A DNA stretch of 64,000 bases from Chloroflexi bacterium RBG_13_51_36 (GCA_001796515.1 MGMS01000014.1:1-64000), one strand, 5' to 3'; shown: positions 18,765 to 27,890, numbered from the stretch's first letter. A program made the numbers and translations. The notes: generated from the sequence alone by a model not told the origin.

Positions 18765-18986
18765 GTGACAGATACCATTCCACAGGATGTAGCTTCGGAG
18801 TTATGCAAAGAAATCCGCACAAAAAACCGTGGCAGGTGGTATTCCTTTTACGGAATATGGTGCATGATGTGCAACAGAATCTCCAAGGGCGATAACATGA
18901 AGCTATGTTTTCACGGTCGTCCTGATAACCGGGGATGCTCCCAGGTAAACAATCGATATGATAAACGAAAGCCCAGTTTTAGCTAA
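18765..18986 (+). CDS. Small Cys-rich protein
   Basis: This 73-residue protein has cysteines arranged as WCMMCNR...KLCFHG...RGCSQVN, a CxxC plus two further single cysteines that could bind zinc or an Fe-S cluster. The start is GTG with GGAGG five bases upstream. It is the first gene after promoter module b, so it probably belongs to the same stress response as Hsp20 and the usp cluster. The family is not named with confidence; it resembles short WCWGCxKFSKGD-type proteins of anaerobes. Confidence 0.65.
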   Translation: MTDTIPQDVASELCKEIRTKNRGRWYSFYGIWCMMCNRISKGDNMKLCFHGRPDNRGCSQVNNRYDKRKPSFS

Positions 18987-19013
18987 GCTTTTGCTTTGTC
19001 AAAGGCAGGCATC

Positions 19014-19658
19014 ATGGGCACAAGCCAAATGAGTCGACCTACATTATTGTGGCGTCTCAAATCGTGGCAACTCATCCTTATTTTTGCGTTTCTATTGTGC
19101 GTCATCTATGCGTTTGGGTCGTTCACTTTCGACTACTTTGCCGGTGCAGCTACTGCCGGATTCGGCGTTTGGGGTGAAGTTGGTGGCGTCGGCATGTATT
19201 TCACCTATGTGATGGCATATTTTATTGCCTTAGTCGTGGTGTTACCGATTTTCATCATCAAGCGTTTCTGGGTCGGTATGGCAGTATACTCTCTCTATGC
19301 ACTTAGCGGATTATTCGTGGAGTATTACATGGATTGGGTTCTAACACGGGTCTTGGTGAGCCTTTGGGCTGTTCCTGGTTGGTGTGTCCTGGGTCTCGCC
19401 ACTGGATTATCCGCCGATCTGGCTTATCGGTATCTGCCGTCCCGCCTTAGCGAAAAGTGGCGTGCTATTCTCACTGGATTGACGGTGGGTATTGCTACTT
19501 TCGTAGCTGTGACGATAGCCCTCTCCTTTTTCTACATTAAAGTAGACACGGTCTACCCAGCCAACTATTTCAGCGTAGCCTACTATGGGGTACCTTTCAT
19601 GTTGGTCAGCAGTGGATTCGGTGGCTACACCGCTTACGCTATTTCAAGACCGGTGTAA
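19014..19658 (+). CDS. Multi-pass membrane protein of unknown function
   Basis: About 214 residues with six hydrophobic helices (first at about 18-38, last near 185-208) and little sequence outside the membrane. No transporter signature is recognised. A TTG at 18996 is an alternative start; AAAGGCAGG before the ATG at 19014 favours the latter. It follows the Cys-rich gene by 27 bp and may be transcribed with it from promoter module b. Confidence 0.55.
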   Translation: MGTSQMSRPTLLWRLKSWQLILIFAFLLCVIYAFGSFTFDYFAGAATAGFGVWGEVGGVGMYFTYVMAYFIALVVVLPIFIIKRFWVGMAVYSLYALSGLFVEYYMDWVLTRVLVSLWAVPGWCVLGLATGLSADLAYRYLPSRLSEKWRAILTGLTVGIATFVAVTIALSFFYIKVDTVYPANYFSVAYYGVPFMLVSSGFGGYTAYAISRPV

Positions 19659-19811
19659 ATTCCGGTCATTGCTATCTCCTGCATCGCCATGTTAACTGCC
19701 ATATTCGTATAAAAGGGAAGGGAAACTCCTATGAACACAGAAGTTGCTGGTTTCTCGCGATGATTGACCGTCCGTTTTTGGTATGATAAAATGTAATACC
19801 AGGAGGCCATG

Positions 19812-20054
19812 ATGAGCAAGGAAAAGATTGCCATTACATTAGATAAACAGTCAATTAGTGAACTAGACAAGCTGGTCGAAGAGAACGTTTTCCAGAGCCG
19901 CAGTCAGGCTATTCAAGAAGCGGTCGGCGAAAAACTGCGGCATTTGAAAAAGACCTGGTTAGCAGTAGAGAGTGCCAAACTTAATCCAACATTTGAGAAG
20001 ACACTGGCCGAAGAAGGACTTGCTGTGGACGTTAAAGAATGGCCGGAGTATTAA
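19812..20054 (+). CDS. Ribbon-helix-helix antitoxin of a MazEF-type pair
   Basis: The N-terminal KIAITLDKQSISELDKLVEE followed by FQSRSQAIQEAV is a typical ribbon-helix-helix DNA-binding domain. The C-terminal part (KLNPTFEKTLAEEGL...EWPEY) is the likely toxin-binding tail. Two adjacent ATGs are present; AGGAGG five bases before the second (19812) favours it. The stop overlaps the start of the toxin gene by 16 bp, so the pair is coupled. The product probably represses its own promoter and neutralises the toxin. Confidence 0.85.
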   Translation: MSKEKIAITLDKQSISELDKLVEENVFQSRSQAIQEAVGEKLRHLKKTWLAVESAKLNPTFEKTLAEEGLAVDVKEWPEY

Positions 20055-20374
20055 GAGGTGAGATTCGCTGGGCTAATTTGAGCCCAACAAAAGGTCGGGA
20101 GCAGACTGGCTTGCGCCCAGTATTGATTCTCAGTCATGACGTCTTCAATGAGCGTTCCGAGACTGTTATCGCTATTGCTATTACCAGCCAACCTCAAAAG
20201 GCTGGTTTTCCCTTGACCCTAGAATTAAAGACTGGAAATTTACCGAAGCGTTCATGGGCTAAGATTAGTCAGATTAGAACGCTTTCCTCCGAGAGGATGG
20301 GCAAGTTGATTGGTAAGCTATCTCCAGAAGAACTGGCTCAGGTGATTGAGGGCTTGAATGAAATTGTAGCTTGA
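20039..20374 (+). CDS. MazF/PemK-type mRNA interferase toxin
   Basis: The protein of 111 residues has the MazF/PemK fold signature: RGEIRWANLSPTKGREQTGLRPVLILS at the N terminus with the conserved Arg and Gly, then ITSQPQ, and AKISQIRTLSSERMGKLIGKLS with the conserved Ser/Gln. MazF proteins cleave RNA at short sequences when free of antitoxin. It overlaps the RHH antitoxin gene. Confidence 0.9.
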   Translation: MAGVLRGEIRWANLSPTKGREQTGLRPVLILSHDVFNERSETVIAIAITSQPQKAGFPLTLELKTGNLPKRSWAKISQIRTLSSERMGKLIGKLSPEELAQVIEGLNEIVA

Positions 20375-20471
20375 GCTAATACCGAAACTGTCCAGGATGG
20401 TTCCCGCCTTAACACTGTCCCCAGACTTTCCCCCAAAGTCGACAACTACTGAAACAACTGTGAGAACTTAT

Positions 20472-21953
20472 TCATTCCTCTACTATGAGCCAGCCTTTGG
20501 CTCGCTCTAGCGCTCTCGCCCAACCGCAGCGCAGCGCCTGGCGTTCTGTGATTTCCATGCATGGCATGAACCGCTGGCCTACTTCCCGCAGCAATTCTAT
20601 CTCCCGACCGGATTTCCAAAACCCTATCCCCAGGCCGGCGAGATAGGCTGCTCCCAGAGCTGTCGTCTCTAACATCTTTGGTCGCGATACTTCCACCCCG
20701 GCGATGTCGGCCTGAAACTGCGCCAGGAAGTTGTTGGTCGCGGCCCCACCATCCACCCGTATTTCCGCCAGCCGAAGACCCGAGTCAGCCACCATCGCTT
20801 CCAGGACATCGGTCACCTGATAAGCGATGGATTCCACAGCAGCTCTCACGACCTGGGCTTTGCCACTGCCGCGGGTCAACCCGACAAGCGCACCGCGCGC
20901 ATACATGTCCCAGTGCGGTGTCCCCAGTCCCACAAAAGCAGGCACCAAGTACACACCGCCAGTGTTCTTTATTGCCGTTGATAGTTGCTCCGACTCCACC
21001 GCCTCCTTGATTAGTCCCAAATCCTGCAGCCATTGGATGGCCGCTCCGGCAATAAACACGCTGCCCTCCAAAGCATACGCTGCCTTCCCATCGGGGTTAC
21101 AAGCGAAGGTAGTCAGCAGACCATGTCTGGCTGCGACGGGTTTCTTACCTATATTCATCAGGACAAAAGCGCCTGTCCCATATGTCACCTTGGTCATACC
21201 AGGCCGATAGCATGCCTGGCCAAACAAGGCTGCCTGCTGGTCACCGGCTACTCCGGCAATGGGAATCCCCTCCTTGGTATAACCAAAAATGTTAATCGAG
21301 GGGTGAACCTCCGGCAGCATAGGACGCGGAATGTTAAAAAGTCGCAGTAGTTCGTCATCCCAATCCAGCGCATTGATGTTGAACAGCATGGTGCGAGATG
21401 CATTTGAGAAATCGGTGGCATGTACTCTGCCATTGGTGAGTTTCCAGAGCAGCCAAGCGTCCACATTACAAAATAGGATTTCACCCCGTTCTGCTCGTTC
21501 CCGTAGACCCACCAAGTTCTCCAATAGCCACTGTATCTTTGTTGCCGAGAAGTACGCATCGATTACCAAACCAGTCTTAGCCTGGATTATTTCGGCCATC
21601 CCCTGCGCTTTGAGTTGCTCACACCTGTCTGCCGTCCTGCGGCACTGCCACACGATAGCTCGCCCTACAGGCTCTCCAGTTACTTTATCTACAAGTATGG
21701 TCGTCTCCCGCTGGTTGGTGATGCCTATGGCGGCGATATCGACATCTGCAATTCCGGCAGCATGCTTGGCCTGGTTGACCGCCTGTAAAGTCTGCTCCCA
21801 GATCTCCGAGGGGTCATGCTCCACCCAACCCGGCTCGGGATAGTATTGAGGAATCTTTGCGTAACCACGCCCCCGTATGATGCCGTCACGGTCAACAACA
21901 AGCGCTGTAGTCCCTGTGGTGCCCTGGTCAATGGCCAGAATATAATTCCTCAC
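20472..21953 (-). CDS. glpK: Glycerol kinase
   Basis: The protein phosphorylates glycerol to sn-glycerol-3-phosphate. It has the FGGY-kinase layout and length (493 residues): IDQGTTGTTALV near the N terminus, GITNQRET, the substrate segment EPGWVEHD, YGTGAFVLMNIG in the ATP site and VRAAVESIAYQ plus DGGAATNNFLAQFQ later. The start is GTG. No glycerol transporter or dehydrogenase adjoins it. It converges with the MazF gene. Confidence 0.94.
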   Translation of the reverse strand: MRNYILAIDQGTTGTTALVVDRDGIIRGRGYAKIPQYYPEPGWVEHDPSEIWEQTLQAVNQAKHAAGIADVDIAAIGITNQRETTILVDKVTGEPVGRAIVWQCRRTADRCEQLKAQGMAEIIQAKTGLVIDAYFSATKIQWLLENLVGLRERAERGEILFCNVDAWLLWKLTNGRVHATDFSNASRTMLFNINALDWDDELLRLFNIPRPMLPEVHPSINIFGYTKEGIPIAGVAGDQQAALFGQACYRPGMTKVTYGTGAFVLMNIGKKPVAARHGLLTTFACNPDGKAAYALEGSVFIAGAAIQWLQDLGLIKEAVESEQLSTAIKNTGGVYLVPAFVGLGTPHWDMYARGALVGLTRGSGKAQVVRAAVESIAYQVTDVLEAMVADSGLRLAEIRVDGGAATNNFLAQFQADIAGVEVSRPKMLETTALGAAYLAGLGIGFWKSGREIELLREVGQRFMPCMEITERQALRCGWARALERAKGWLIVEE

Positions 21954-22240
21954 ACTCTGTCCCTATCTGCGCTGTGAAGTTCCCTTTTGTTTTGCCATCA
22001 CGCACGTAGAGCTCGCCAATTGGGTTCGCGCCAAAATGGTCTAAAGGTAGCAACCTAAAAGATACCTTCATTGGGCCTGTCCAGTCAAGGTTCACGAAGT
22101 TGTTCCTTTCTCATATCGCCAAACTCAGGGATGAAGAGCATGACCTTGGCTGGCGGCAGTACGTTATGTCGACGTGTCAAAACATATCTTGACAGTGTGA
22201 TATAATATAACGGAGCTATGTATTCCAGCGTTGACAAGCG
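21954..22240. promoter_or_regulatory. Intergenic region with promoter and inverted repeat before the GT2-deacetylase
   Basis: An inverted repeat TGTCAA-N8-TTGACA at about 22175-22194 lies directly before a TATAAT-like -10 (22201-22206, GATATAATATAA). This could be an operator overlapping the promoter of the gene at 22241. The rest of the region shows no gene. Confidence 0.4.
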
Positions 22241-23872
22241 ATGAGTGAGGATACTAAGGATAACATAGTGGCGGTGCCGACAGCCCGCTCTGAGAAACCG
22301 GTGCTCGTGTCGGTGGTCATACCTGCTTACAACGAGGAAAATTACCTTCCCGCATGTCTAGAGTCCATAAAGAACCAGGACTATGCCGCCGAGTATGAGG
22401 TCATCGTAGTTGATAATGCCAGTACAGACAATACCGCCAAGATAGCCCGCGATTGGGGAGCCGAAGTCGTCTACGAAAGTAAGCGAAGTCCGGCGTGCGC
22501 TCGACAAAAAGGCGCCGAAGCAGCCACAGGAAGAATCATCGCCTTCATTGATGCCGATACCCGGGCACCATCTCACTGGCTTTCGACCATCGTGTGGCGC
22601 TTTTTCTGTAAGCCGGAGATGGTGGCCGTAAGCGGACCCTACGCCTATAGCGATGCCGGCAAGTTCAGCAAGATAAGCTCCTACGTTGGCGGTTTCTTCA
22701 ACATTATCCTGGACCAGCTTTTCCGCAAAGTCTTTGGCAAGGGCGGTGCTATATGGGGGTGCAACTTCGCCGTGCGACGCTCAGCACTAATGGAAGTAGG
22801 TGGATTTGACACCAGCATCAAGTTCTATGGCGAAGAGTACGAACTCTCCCTGAGGCTGAAGAAAGCCGGCAAGGGATCCATTATGCCCCGGCTCTTTGTC
22901 CTCACTTCAGCCCGTCGCCTGAAGAGGATAGGGGTAGTGAATCAATACTGGAACTGGATGGTGGACTACTTCACCGTCCTCTTCTGGTATAAGCCACTTC
23001 CCGAAAAGCTGGAAAACTGGCCGTCCAAGGCGTGGCAAACACTGGTTGCTAGTTTCTCCTGGCAGAGAGCCAGAGCGTCCTTGATGTATGTTGCCCTTTT
23101 CTTTGGCTTACTCTGGTTGAATGTCAGCCCCGCGTTCGAGGCAGTGGGAAGACTCATTTACGTTTTTGATATTGGTATTGCGAGTACACTGTTCGCTTAC
23201 CACGGCATCAACCCTCGCTCCCGGTTCTATGGCAAGGTATGTTCTAATGGCGACCGCAACCGTTTGCGGATTGCACTGACCCTGGACGACGGGCCCAACG
23301 AACCTTACACCTCTCAAGTTCTCAACATATTGGAGCAATATAGAATAAAAGCGACCTTCTTTATCATCGGAGAGAATGCCCGGCGCCATCCCGAGACCTG
23401 CAGGCGGATAGTGGCAGCAGGAAACGTGGTTGGGAACCACTCCTATCATCACCGTAAGTCACTATGCCTGAGACGGGGAAAAACGGTGGCCCACGACATT
23501 GAGATGGCTCATCAGGCAATCTATGAATGTACCGGACTTGAGCCCACGCTGTTCCGTCCTCCCCACGGCTTCCGCAGTCCCTGGCTGATGCGGACTGTTC
23601 GCAATCTTGGCTACACGGTGGTCACCTGGGACAACATGACCAGCGACTGGAATTCGGAAAAATCCGGCGAAGAGATTATACAGGCTATTCTTCGCCGGGC
23701 AAAGCCGGGCGGCGTAATTGTCCTTCACGATGGCCGCGATACCAGGTTCAGCTATGACCGTGACCACATGCTCCAGGCTTTGCCCTTTGTCATTGAGACC
23801 CTTCTGGAGAGGGGCTTTGAATTCGTCACCATACCTGAGTTGCTTGAGCCGGAAGGGGAGATTTCAGCCTAG
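22241..23872 (+). CDS. Glycosyltransferase family 2 fused to NodB-type polysaccharide deacetylase
   Basis: Residues about 20-250 form a GT2 glycosyltransferase: VVIPAYNEE, VVDNASTDNT, the nucleotide-binding FIDADT, and GGFDTSIKFYGEEYELSLRLKKAG. A hydrophobic segment near 285-325 probably anchors the protein in the membrane. Residues about 340-535 form a carbohydrate esterase 4 domain with LTLDDGP (345-351), the metal site HSYHH (about 398), RPPHGFRSP and VIVLHDG. The fusion suggests that one protein makes and de-N-acetylates a surface polysaccharide or glycolipid. The order matches the YkoP-like and DedA genes that follow. Confidence 0.9.
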   Translation: MSEDTKDNIVAVPTARSEKPVLVSVVIPAYNEENYLPACLESIKNQDYAAEYEVIVVDNASTDNTAKIARDWGAEVVYESKRSPACARQKGAEAATGRIIAFIDADTRAPSHWLSTIVWRFFCKPEMVAVSGPYAYSDAGKFSKISSYVGGFFNIILDQLFRKVFGKGGAIWGCNFAVRRSALMEVGGFDTSIKFYGEEYELSLRLKKAGKGSIMPRLFVLTSARRLKRIGVVNQYWNWMVDYFTVLFWYKPLPEKLENWPSKAWQTLVASFSWQRARASLMYVALFFGLLWLNVSPAFEAVGRLIYVFDIGIASTLFAYHGINPRSRFYGKVCSNGDRNRLRIALTLDDGPNEPYTSQVLNILEQYRIKATFFIIGENARRHPETCRRIVAAGNVVGNHSYHHRKSLCLRRGKTVAHDIEMAHQAIYECTGLEPTLFRPPHGFRSPWLMRTVRNLGYTVVTWDNMTSDWNSEKSGEEIIQAILRRAKPGGVIVLHDGRDTRFSYDRDHMLQALPFVIETLLERGFEFVTIPELLEPEGEISA

Positions 23873-23900
23873 CAAGCGCGATTTCCTTATACGAGCGAAC

Positions 23901-24482
23901 TCAGGGGTTCTTTGGGCCATACCTGGTCAGAAGTGCCGCCCTCGAAAGCCAGATTTCTTTCAGCTCCCAGGTCTTTTCTCCGAGTCCAGTCACACCATCT
24001 GCCCGCAGATGATACACTCTCATCAACCCGGCCATGTACAAGCGGGCACCTTTTTTCCACAGGCTATCGGGTAGCTCGTTAGCCTGAAATCCCAATCGTC
24101 GGGCCGCTACGTCAAGGAGCGTAATGCCATGGAGCGCTGCAATGTTGCCGAACACCCCGCTAGCTATTTGTTGAGCTAGAAAGCGGAGGTCCTCTGCGAA
24201 GCAACCAAGGAATTCCCGGGGCGATTGCGACGCACGTAAATGCAGCTTGCGTCTTTTCTTGAACCAGGCATTGTTTAAGTGAAGTTCTATGATTGTGTCT
24301 CCAGCCCTCACTTCAGAGCCGTCGTTCAGTATTCTGCCGGGCCCCCTGTAATGGTGAATGCTGTACCGAATGATACCACTGTCATCGGCTTTCAAGGGTC
24401 TGATGCGTTCGATTACTCTCAGAAGTCTGTCCGCCACAGGCCACAATATAAGAACAAACCGAGGGGGCACAGTCTTCGCCAT
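23901..24482 (-). CDS. YkoP-like protein
   Basis: The protein of about 193 residues has the segment IHHYRGPGRILNDGSEVRAG and a following TIIELHLNN typical of the YkoP-like domain, often found next to polysaccharide or lipid glycosyltransferases and NodB-type deacetylases. A longer reading frame begins at 24623, but the ATG at 24482 has GGGAGA at a suitable distance. It is encoded opposite to its neighbour the GT2-deacetylase. Biochemical function is unknown; a role in envelope lipid or polysaccharide metabolism is inferred from context. Confidence 0.6.
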   Translation of the reverse strand: MAKTVPPRFVLILWPVADRLLRVIERIRPLKADDSGIIRYSIHHYRGPGRILNDGSEVRAGDTIIELHLNNAWFKKRRKLHLRASQSPREFLGCFAEDLRFLAQQIASGVFGNIAALHGITLLDVAARRLGFQANELPDSLWKKGARLYMAGLMRVYHLRADGVTGLGEKTWELKEIWLSRAALLTRYGPKNP

Positions 24483-24653
24483 TAGCTGTCTCCCTGACCG
24501 ACATACCACAGTAAATCCATATAACGATATTCTACTATACGGGGCCCGGCACGTCCTGAGCGCCAAGCTATGTCTGCTGAAGAAATCTAATTGAGTCAAA
24601 ATCGGGCATTGTCTCCTATTCACCTTTTGTGCGACAATAGCCTGATTCGTGCC

Positions 24654-25286
24654 ATGATTGAATGGATAAACGGAGCACTTGTTACACTGGCTGCGTCCAT
24701 CAGCGTCGATAATCCGGCAGGACTGGCAGCCATATTCTTCATAACAGTATCTTGTGACATTGGTATTCCATTCCCGTTCGTACTGGACACCATCGTATTT
24801 TTCACCGCCTACAAAATGGGGGCCTTGTCATGGCCGGTGCTCCTTGTCCTGGTGATGCTCTTGGGTGGGAGCCTGCTGGGAACGAGCATTCTTTACTGGG
24901 CAAGCCGCCTGCTGGGCACAAGATTCGTAGATTGGCTCGGTAGACGTTCCAAATTACTGCGGCGCAATCTTGAGCGATTCCAAAATAGGCTGGGCAGATG
25001 GACCATACCGGTGATAGTTGCTGCCAGATTGACGCCGGGTTTAATGCAGGTCTCAACGGTGGCTGCTGGAACAATGCGCATCCCCTACTATCAGGTGGTG
25101 CTGGCCAGCGTATTTTCTTTCATTGTCTATGATGGAACACTGCTCATCCTGGGGACTCTGGCCAGGCTCGAGTTAGGGAACGTGGGACCCGAGTACTCCG
25201 CCTGGATTGTCATTTGCTTCGTGGCCATAATGGCTGTAGTGTTTCTGGCCATTCACCTGATAAGGCGCGCGCGCAAACCGAGTTAG
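24654..25286 (+). CDS. DedA/SNARE-associated family membrane protein
   Basis: A DedA-type protein with hydrophobic re-entrant and transmembrane segments. The family signatures are recognisable in GIPFPFVLDTIVFF near the N terminus, GGSLLGTSILYWASRLLG, and VIVAARLTPGLMQVSTVAAGTMRIPYYQ. DedA proteins are lipid scramblases or transport-type proteins needed for envelope homeostasis. A TTG at 24591 is an alternative start; no strong ribosome site distinguishes them. It lies beside the surface-polysaccharide genes. Confidence 0.82.
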   Translation: MIEWINGALVTLAASISVDNPAGLAAIFFITVSCDIGIPFPFVLDTIVFFTAYKMGALSWPVLLVLVMLLGGSLLGTSILYWASRLLGTRFVDWLGRRSKLLRRNLERFQNRLGRWTIPVIVAARLTPGLMQVSTVAAGTMRIPYYQVVLASVFSFIVYDGTLLILGTLARLELGNVGPEYSAWIVICFVAIMAVVFLAIHLIRRARKPS

Positions 25287-25308
25287 CGTGAACGACCTGC
25301 CTTTCAAA

Positions 25309-25373
25309 TGTCACAATTTTGTAATCTTTCGGCGGCGCATTTTATGACTTCTTCATCGAGCGTCCGCTACCAT
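25309..25373 (+). promoter_or_regulatory. 65-bp stress-type promoter module, copy c
   Basis: The upstream box TGTCACA starts at 25309. TTTTATGACT gives the -35 at 25344-25349 and the -10 TACCAT lies at 25368-25373 after 18 bp. It precedes the hsp20 ATG (25442) by 68 bp. Confidence 0.82.
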
Positions 25374-25441
25374 TCTAGGTGCCTAAACCTTAGGGAAGCG
25401 GGGCCCTGGTTTGGACCAATAAACAAATGGAGGTGTTGCCC

Positions 25442-25939
25442 ATGGAAATGGAAAGACGTAAACCCGGGAGAGGGGTGATGCCCTGGAGGCCACTCAGGGA
25501 CCTGGAGGAAATGCAGCGACGCTTCGACGACATTCTTGGCTGGCCATTTCTACCCGCGGTGTGGAGACGAACTCCAATCATGGAGATGGGGTGGGCACCG
25601 GCCATAGATGTGTTTGAGAAGGACGACAAATTCGTGGTGAAGGCTGAGCTTCCGGGAATGAAGGAGGACGATATCAACATCTCAGTTGTCGGCGATACGC
25701 TAACCATTAAAGGGGAGCGCAAGGCGGAGAGCGAGCTTAAAGAAGATGACTATTACTATTGTGAACGTTCTTACGGTAGCTTCTCCCGCTCTTTGGCTGT
25801 ACCCTCTAACGTCGATGCCAAGAAGATTGAAGCCAACTATGAAGATGGCGTCCTGGAGATTAGTCTTCCCAAAATCCCGGAGGTTAAAGCAAAGAGAATC
25901 TCCGTCGCGGCCAAAAAGAAGATGAAGGCCGGCAAGTGA
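25442..25939 (+). CDS. Small heat-shock protein Hsp20
   Basis: An alpha-crystallin-type chaperone of 165 residues that holds unfolding proteins. The alpha-crystallin domain spans about residues 50-150, with PAIDVFEKDDKFVVKAELPG, TLTIKGERK, SYGSFSRSLAVP and the GVLEISLPK C-terminal strand. GGAGG lies 8 bases before the chosen ATG at 25442; the ATG at 25427 overlaps that ribosome site and is unlikely. Transcription from promoter module c ties the other copies of that module to stress. Confidence 0.95.
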   Translation: MEMERRKPGRGVMPWRPLRDLEEMQRRFDDILGWPFLPAVWRRTPIMEMGWAPAIDVFEKDDKFVVKAELPGMKEDDINISVVGDTLTIKGERKAESELKEDDYYYCERSYGSFSRSLAVPSNVDAKKIEANYEDGVLEISLPKIPEVKAKRISVAAKKKMKAGK

Positions 25940-26015
25940 CTATCTGATCCAGCAGGTTCCCGCTTCCCAACCTTTTGTTATCGTGCCGAGCCAAACGAAA
26001 CACATTCACAACTCG

Positions 26016-27431
26016 TCATCCGAGATACCCTATCAATTCACGGCTGCGACTTGGATGGCGCAGCTTAGTAAGTGCCTCTTTCTCAATCTGGCGTATGCGC
26101 TCTTTGGTGAGGCCCAACTCCATGCCAACCTCGCCCAGAGTCAGACTGTGCTCATCGCTCAGTCCAAATCTCAGTTCAATGACGCGTCGTTCTCGGGGTG
26201 TCAGCGACTCCAATGTTCTGCTCAGTTCTTCTCGGAGGAAGCTTGCAGCGGCCCGGTCTTCAGGTTGTAGAACGGTCTTATCTGCGATGAGATCCCCAAG
26301 TCGGCCTCCATCCTCACCCACCGGTGTGTCCAAAGAAACAGTTCCACCAGACATCATCTCAAGAAGCAATCTTATCTTTTTTGACGGCAGTCGCGTCTCA
26401 GAAGTCAATTCTTCCTCGGTCGGCTGGCGGCCAAACTCCTGGGCCAAATTGTTCCTTGCTTTTGCCAACTTCGTCAGATCGTCAACCACGTGTCCGGGCA
26501 GGCGCACCATGCGTGACTTGTCACTGAGCGCCCTGTTGACTGCCTGCCAGATCCAGGGAATGGCATAGGTACTGAACTTCCAGCCTCTGCGGTGATCGAA
26601 TTTCCGCACCGCTTGCATCAACCCGATATTGCCTTCCTGAATGAGGTCGGGCAGAGGCACGCCCCAACCGCTATGTCTCTTGGCCACACTTACCACCAGG
26701 CGTAAATTGGCCTGAATCATGTGATTGCTTGCCTGGTGTGCCATTTCTCTTATTCGCTTAAAGTGTTTGGCAATTTTTGAGCGCTGCGCTTCTAGTGTGT
26801 CACGGAATTCCGACCACTGCAGCAGCTTCCCAAATTCGGCCAGGGAACTCTTCTGGCCTGCCTCTTCCATTATGTCCCAGGGTAGTAGCCGGCTGTCCAG
26901 CGACAACTCAATCATGCTCTTGTCTATTCCCGTTTGGCTTACCCCCGTGATATCAGCTAGAGAATAGCACAAATGCTGATCGATCTTATTATCAATTGCG
27001 CTGCGTAGATCCGGATGCAATACCTTCTCTCTTATGGTCCCGTGAGGAGGAAGTTTAAGATACTGGTAGACGGCCTCAAAAAGCGAGCTCGCTTCAGTGA
27101 GACGCTCCATTAATACGAACAACAAATCAACCGCCGAAGGCTCAGCATCATGCCCGGCAACCCATTCCTTCTCAATCCGGGCAAGATACTTCCCGTTCTC
27201 TATCTGCCTCGCCAGCATCTTCGTCTCCTCATCGTTGAGAAGCGGCGTTTGCCCCACTTCACTGAAATACAAATCCAGTATGTCACTGCCAACCTCAAAC
27301 TTTGGCTCTTGAGAAACATCCTCAACCGTTGACAACTCCTCCTGGTCAACCTTTTCGTCATCCAGATATAAATCCTCATCCGCAGGCGAGATTTGGTTTC
27401 TATCTTTGGCTTTTTCTAGAACCGAGATCAT
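26016..27431 (-). CDS. RpoD-like primary-type sigma factor
   Basis: The protein contains sigma-70 regions in order: 1.2 (SDILDLYFSEVGQTPLL), 2.1-2.4 (LRLVVSVAKRHSGWG, DLIQEGNIGLMQAVRKFDHRRG, KFSTYAIPWIWQAVNRAL), 3 (LPGHVVDDLTKLAKARNNL) and 4 (SLTPRERRVIELRFGL, then the HTH LTLGEVGMELGLTKERIRQIE). It lacks the long acidic 1.1 region. AGGAGGTGAAT before 27431 fixes the start, 15 codons inside the longest frame. A Crp-like palindrome lies upstream. It may be an alternative group 2 sigma factor rather than the main housekeeping one; the window cannot decide. Confidence 0.93.
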   Translation of the reverse strand: MISVLEKAKDRNQISPADEDLYLDDEKVDQEELSTVEDVSQEPKFEVGSDILDLYFSEVGQTPLLNDEETKMLARQIENGKYLARIEKEWVAGHDAEPSAVDLLFVLMERLTEASSLFEAVYQYLKLPPHGTIREKVLHPDLRSAIDNKIDQHLCYSLADITGVSQTGIDKSMIELSLDSRLLPWDIMEEAGQKSSLAEFGKLLQWSEFRDTLEAQRSKIAKHFKRIREMAHQASNHMIQANLRLVVSVAKRHSGWGVPLPDLIQEGNIGLMQAVRKFDHRRGWKFSTYAIPWIWQAVNRALSDKSRMVRLPGHVVDDLTKLAKARNNLAQEFGRQPTEEELTSETRLPSKKIRLLLEMMSGGTVSLDTPVGEDGGRLGDLIADKTVLQPEDRAAASFLREELSRTLESLTPRERRVIELRFGLSDEHSLTLGEVGMELGLTKERIRQIEKEALTKLRHPSRSRELIGYLG

Positions 27432-27484
27432 ATTCACCTCCTTTGTATCCTTCGTATAGACCCCTCCATCTTTCACACCAAATC

Positions 27485-27527
27485 ATTATAGGTAAACAGG
27501 CAATTTCTGTATGCGACTTTTGTCTCA
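27485..27527 (-). promoter_or_regulatory. Promoter with Crp-like palindrome before the sigma factor gene
   Basis: Read on the minus strand, TGAGA-N6-TCGCA (27527 to 27512) is followed after 21 bp by TATAAT (27490 to 27485). The palindrome centre is near -41, the position used by class II Crp/Fnr activators. A Crp-family regulator gene is 460 bp away. Confidence 0.6.
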
Positions 27528-27616
27528 TAGATGGATGGTGATGAAACAGGGAAACATTGGACGGCAGAAGCTTGGACGCAAAGACAGGTAATTGTACGAA
27601 GGGTCTTAGCCTGTCT

Positions 27617-27823
27617 CTATGACTCTTGCATGATTATCTCAAAAGGACAGCTAATGGCCCCGGTACGACAGACCCCTTCACAGTCTGTACACCAGTCGCA
27701 CTCCATCGATTCAATAATCGTAACAATTCTGTCTATTATCGCCAGAGCATTGCAGCGACACACGCCAATGCACAAGCCGCACCCGTCACACTTCTGGACA
27801 TCTATAATCGGCATTTCAATCAT
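27617..27823 (-). CDS. Small 2[4Fe-4S]-type ferredoxin
   Basis: The 68-residue protein has two cysteine clusters. The first, CDGCGLCIGVCRC, is a classical CxxCxxCxxxC. The second, CDWCTDCEGVCRTGAISCP, is slightly irregular but supplies enough cysteines for a second cluster. It is likely a soluble low-potential electron carrier. A Crp-like promoter lies directly upstream. Confidence 0.8.
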   Translation of the reverse strand: MIEMPIIDVQKCDGCGLCIGVCRCNALAIIDRIVTIIESMECDWCTDCEGVCRTGAISCPFEIIMQES

Positions 27824-27846
27824 GTTATTCCGTCTCTATAGCCAGT

Positions 27847-27890
27847 ATCTTAAAGGTGAATGGCGACATCCGTCTGTGATTTTTGTCTCA
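27847..27890 (-). promoter_or_regulatory. Promoter with Crp-like palindrome before the ferredoxin gene
   Basis: On the minus strand TGAGA-N6-TCACA (27890 to 27875) is followed after 22 bp by TAAGAT (27852 to 27847). The site overlaps the last codons of the Crp-family gene, so that regulator may act on the gene just behind its own. Confidence 0.6.

Noticed and set aside
22189-22206. TTGACA followed by TATAAT before the GT2-deacetylase gene as a -35/-10 pair
   Set aside because: The spacing is only 6 bp. TTGACA is better explained as half of the inverted repeat TGTCAA-N8-TTGACA.
25975-26568. 197-codon Ser/Arg-rich plus frame opposite the sigma factor gene
   Set aside because: Antisense to conserved sigma regions 3 and 4; low-complexity composition is a shadow effect.
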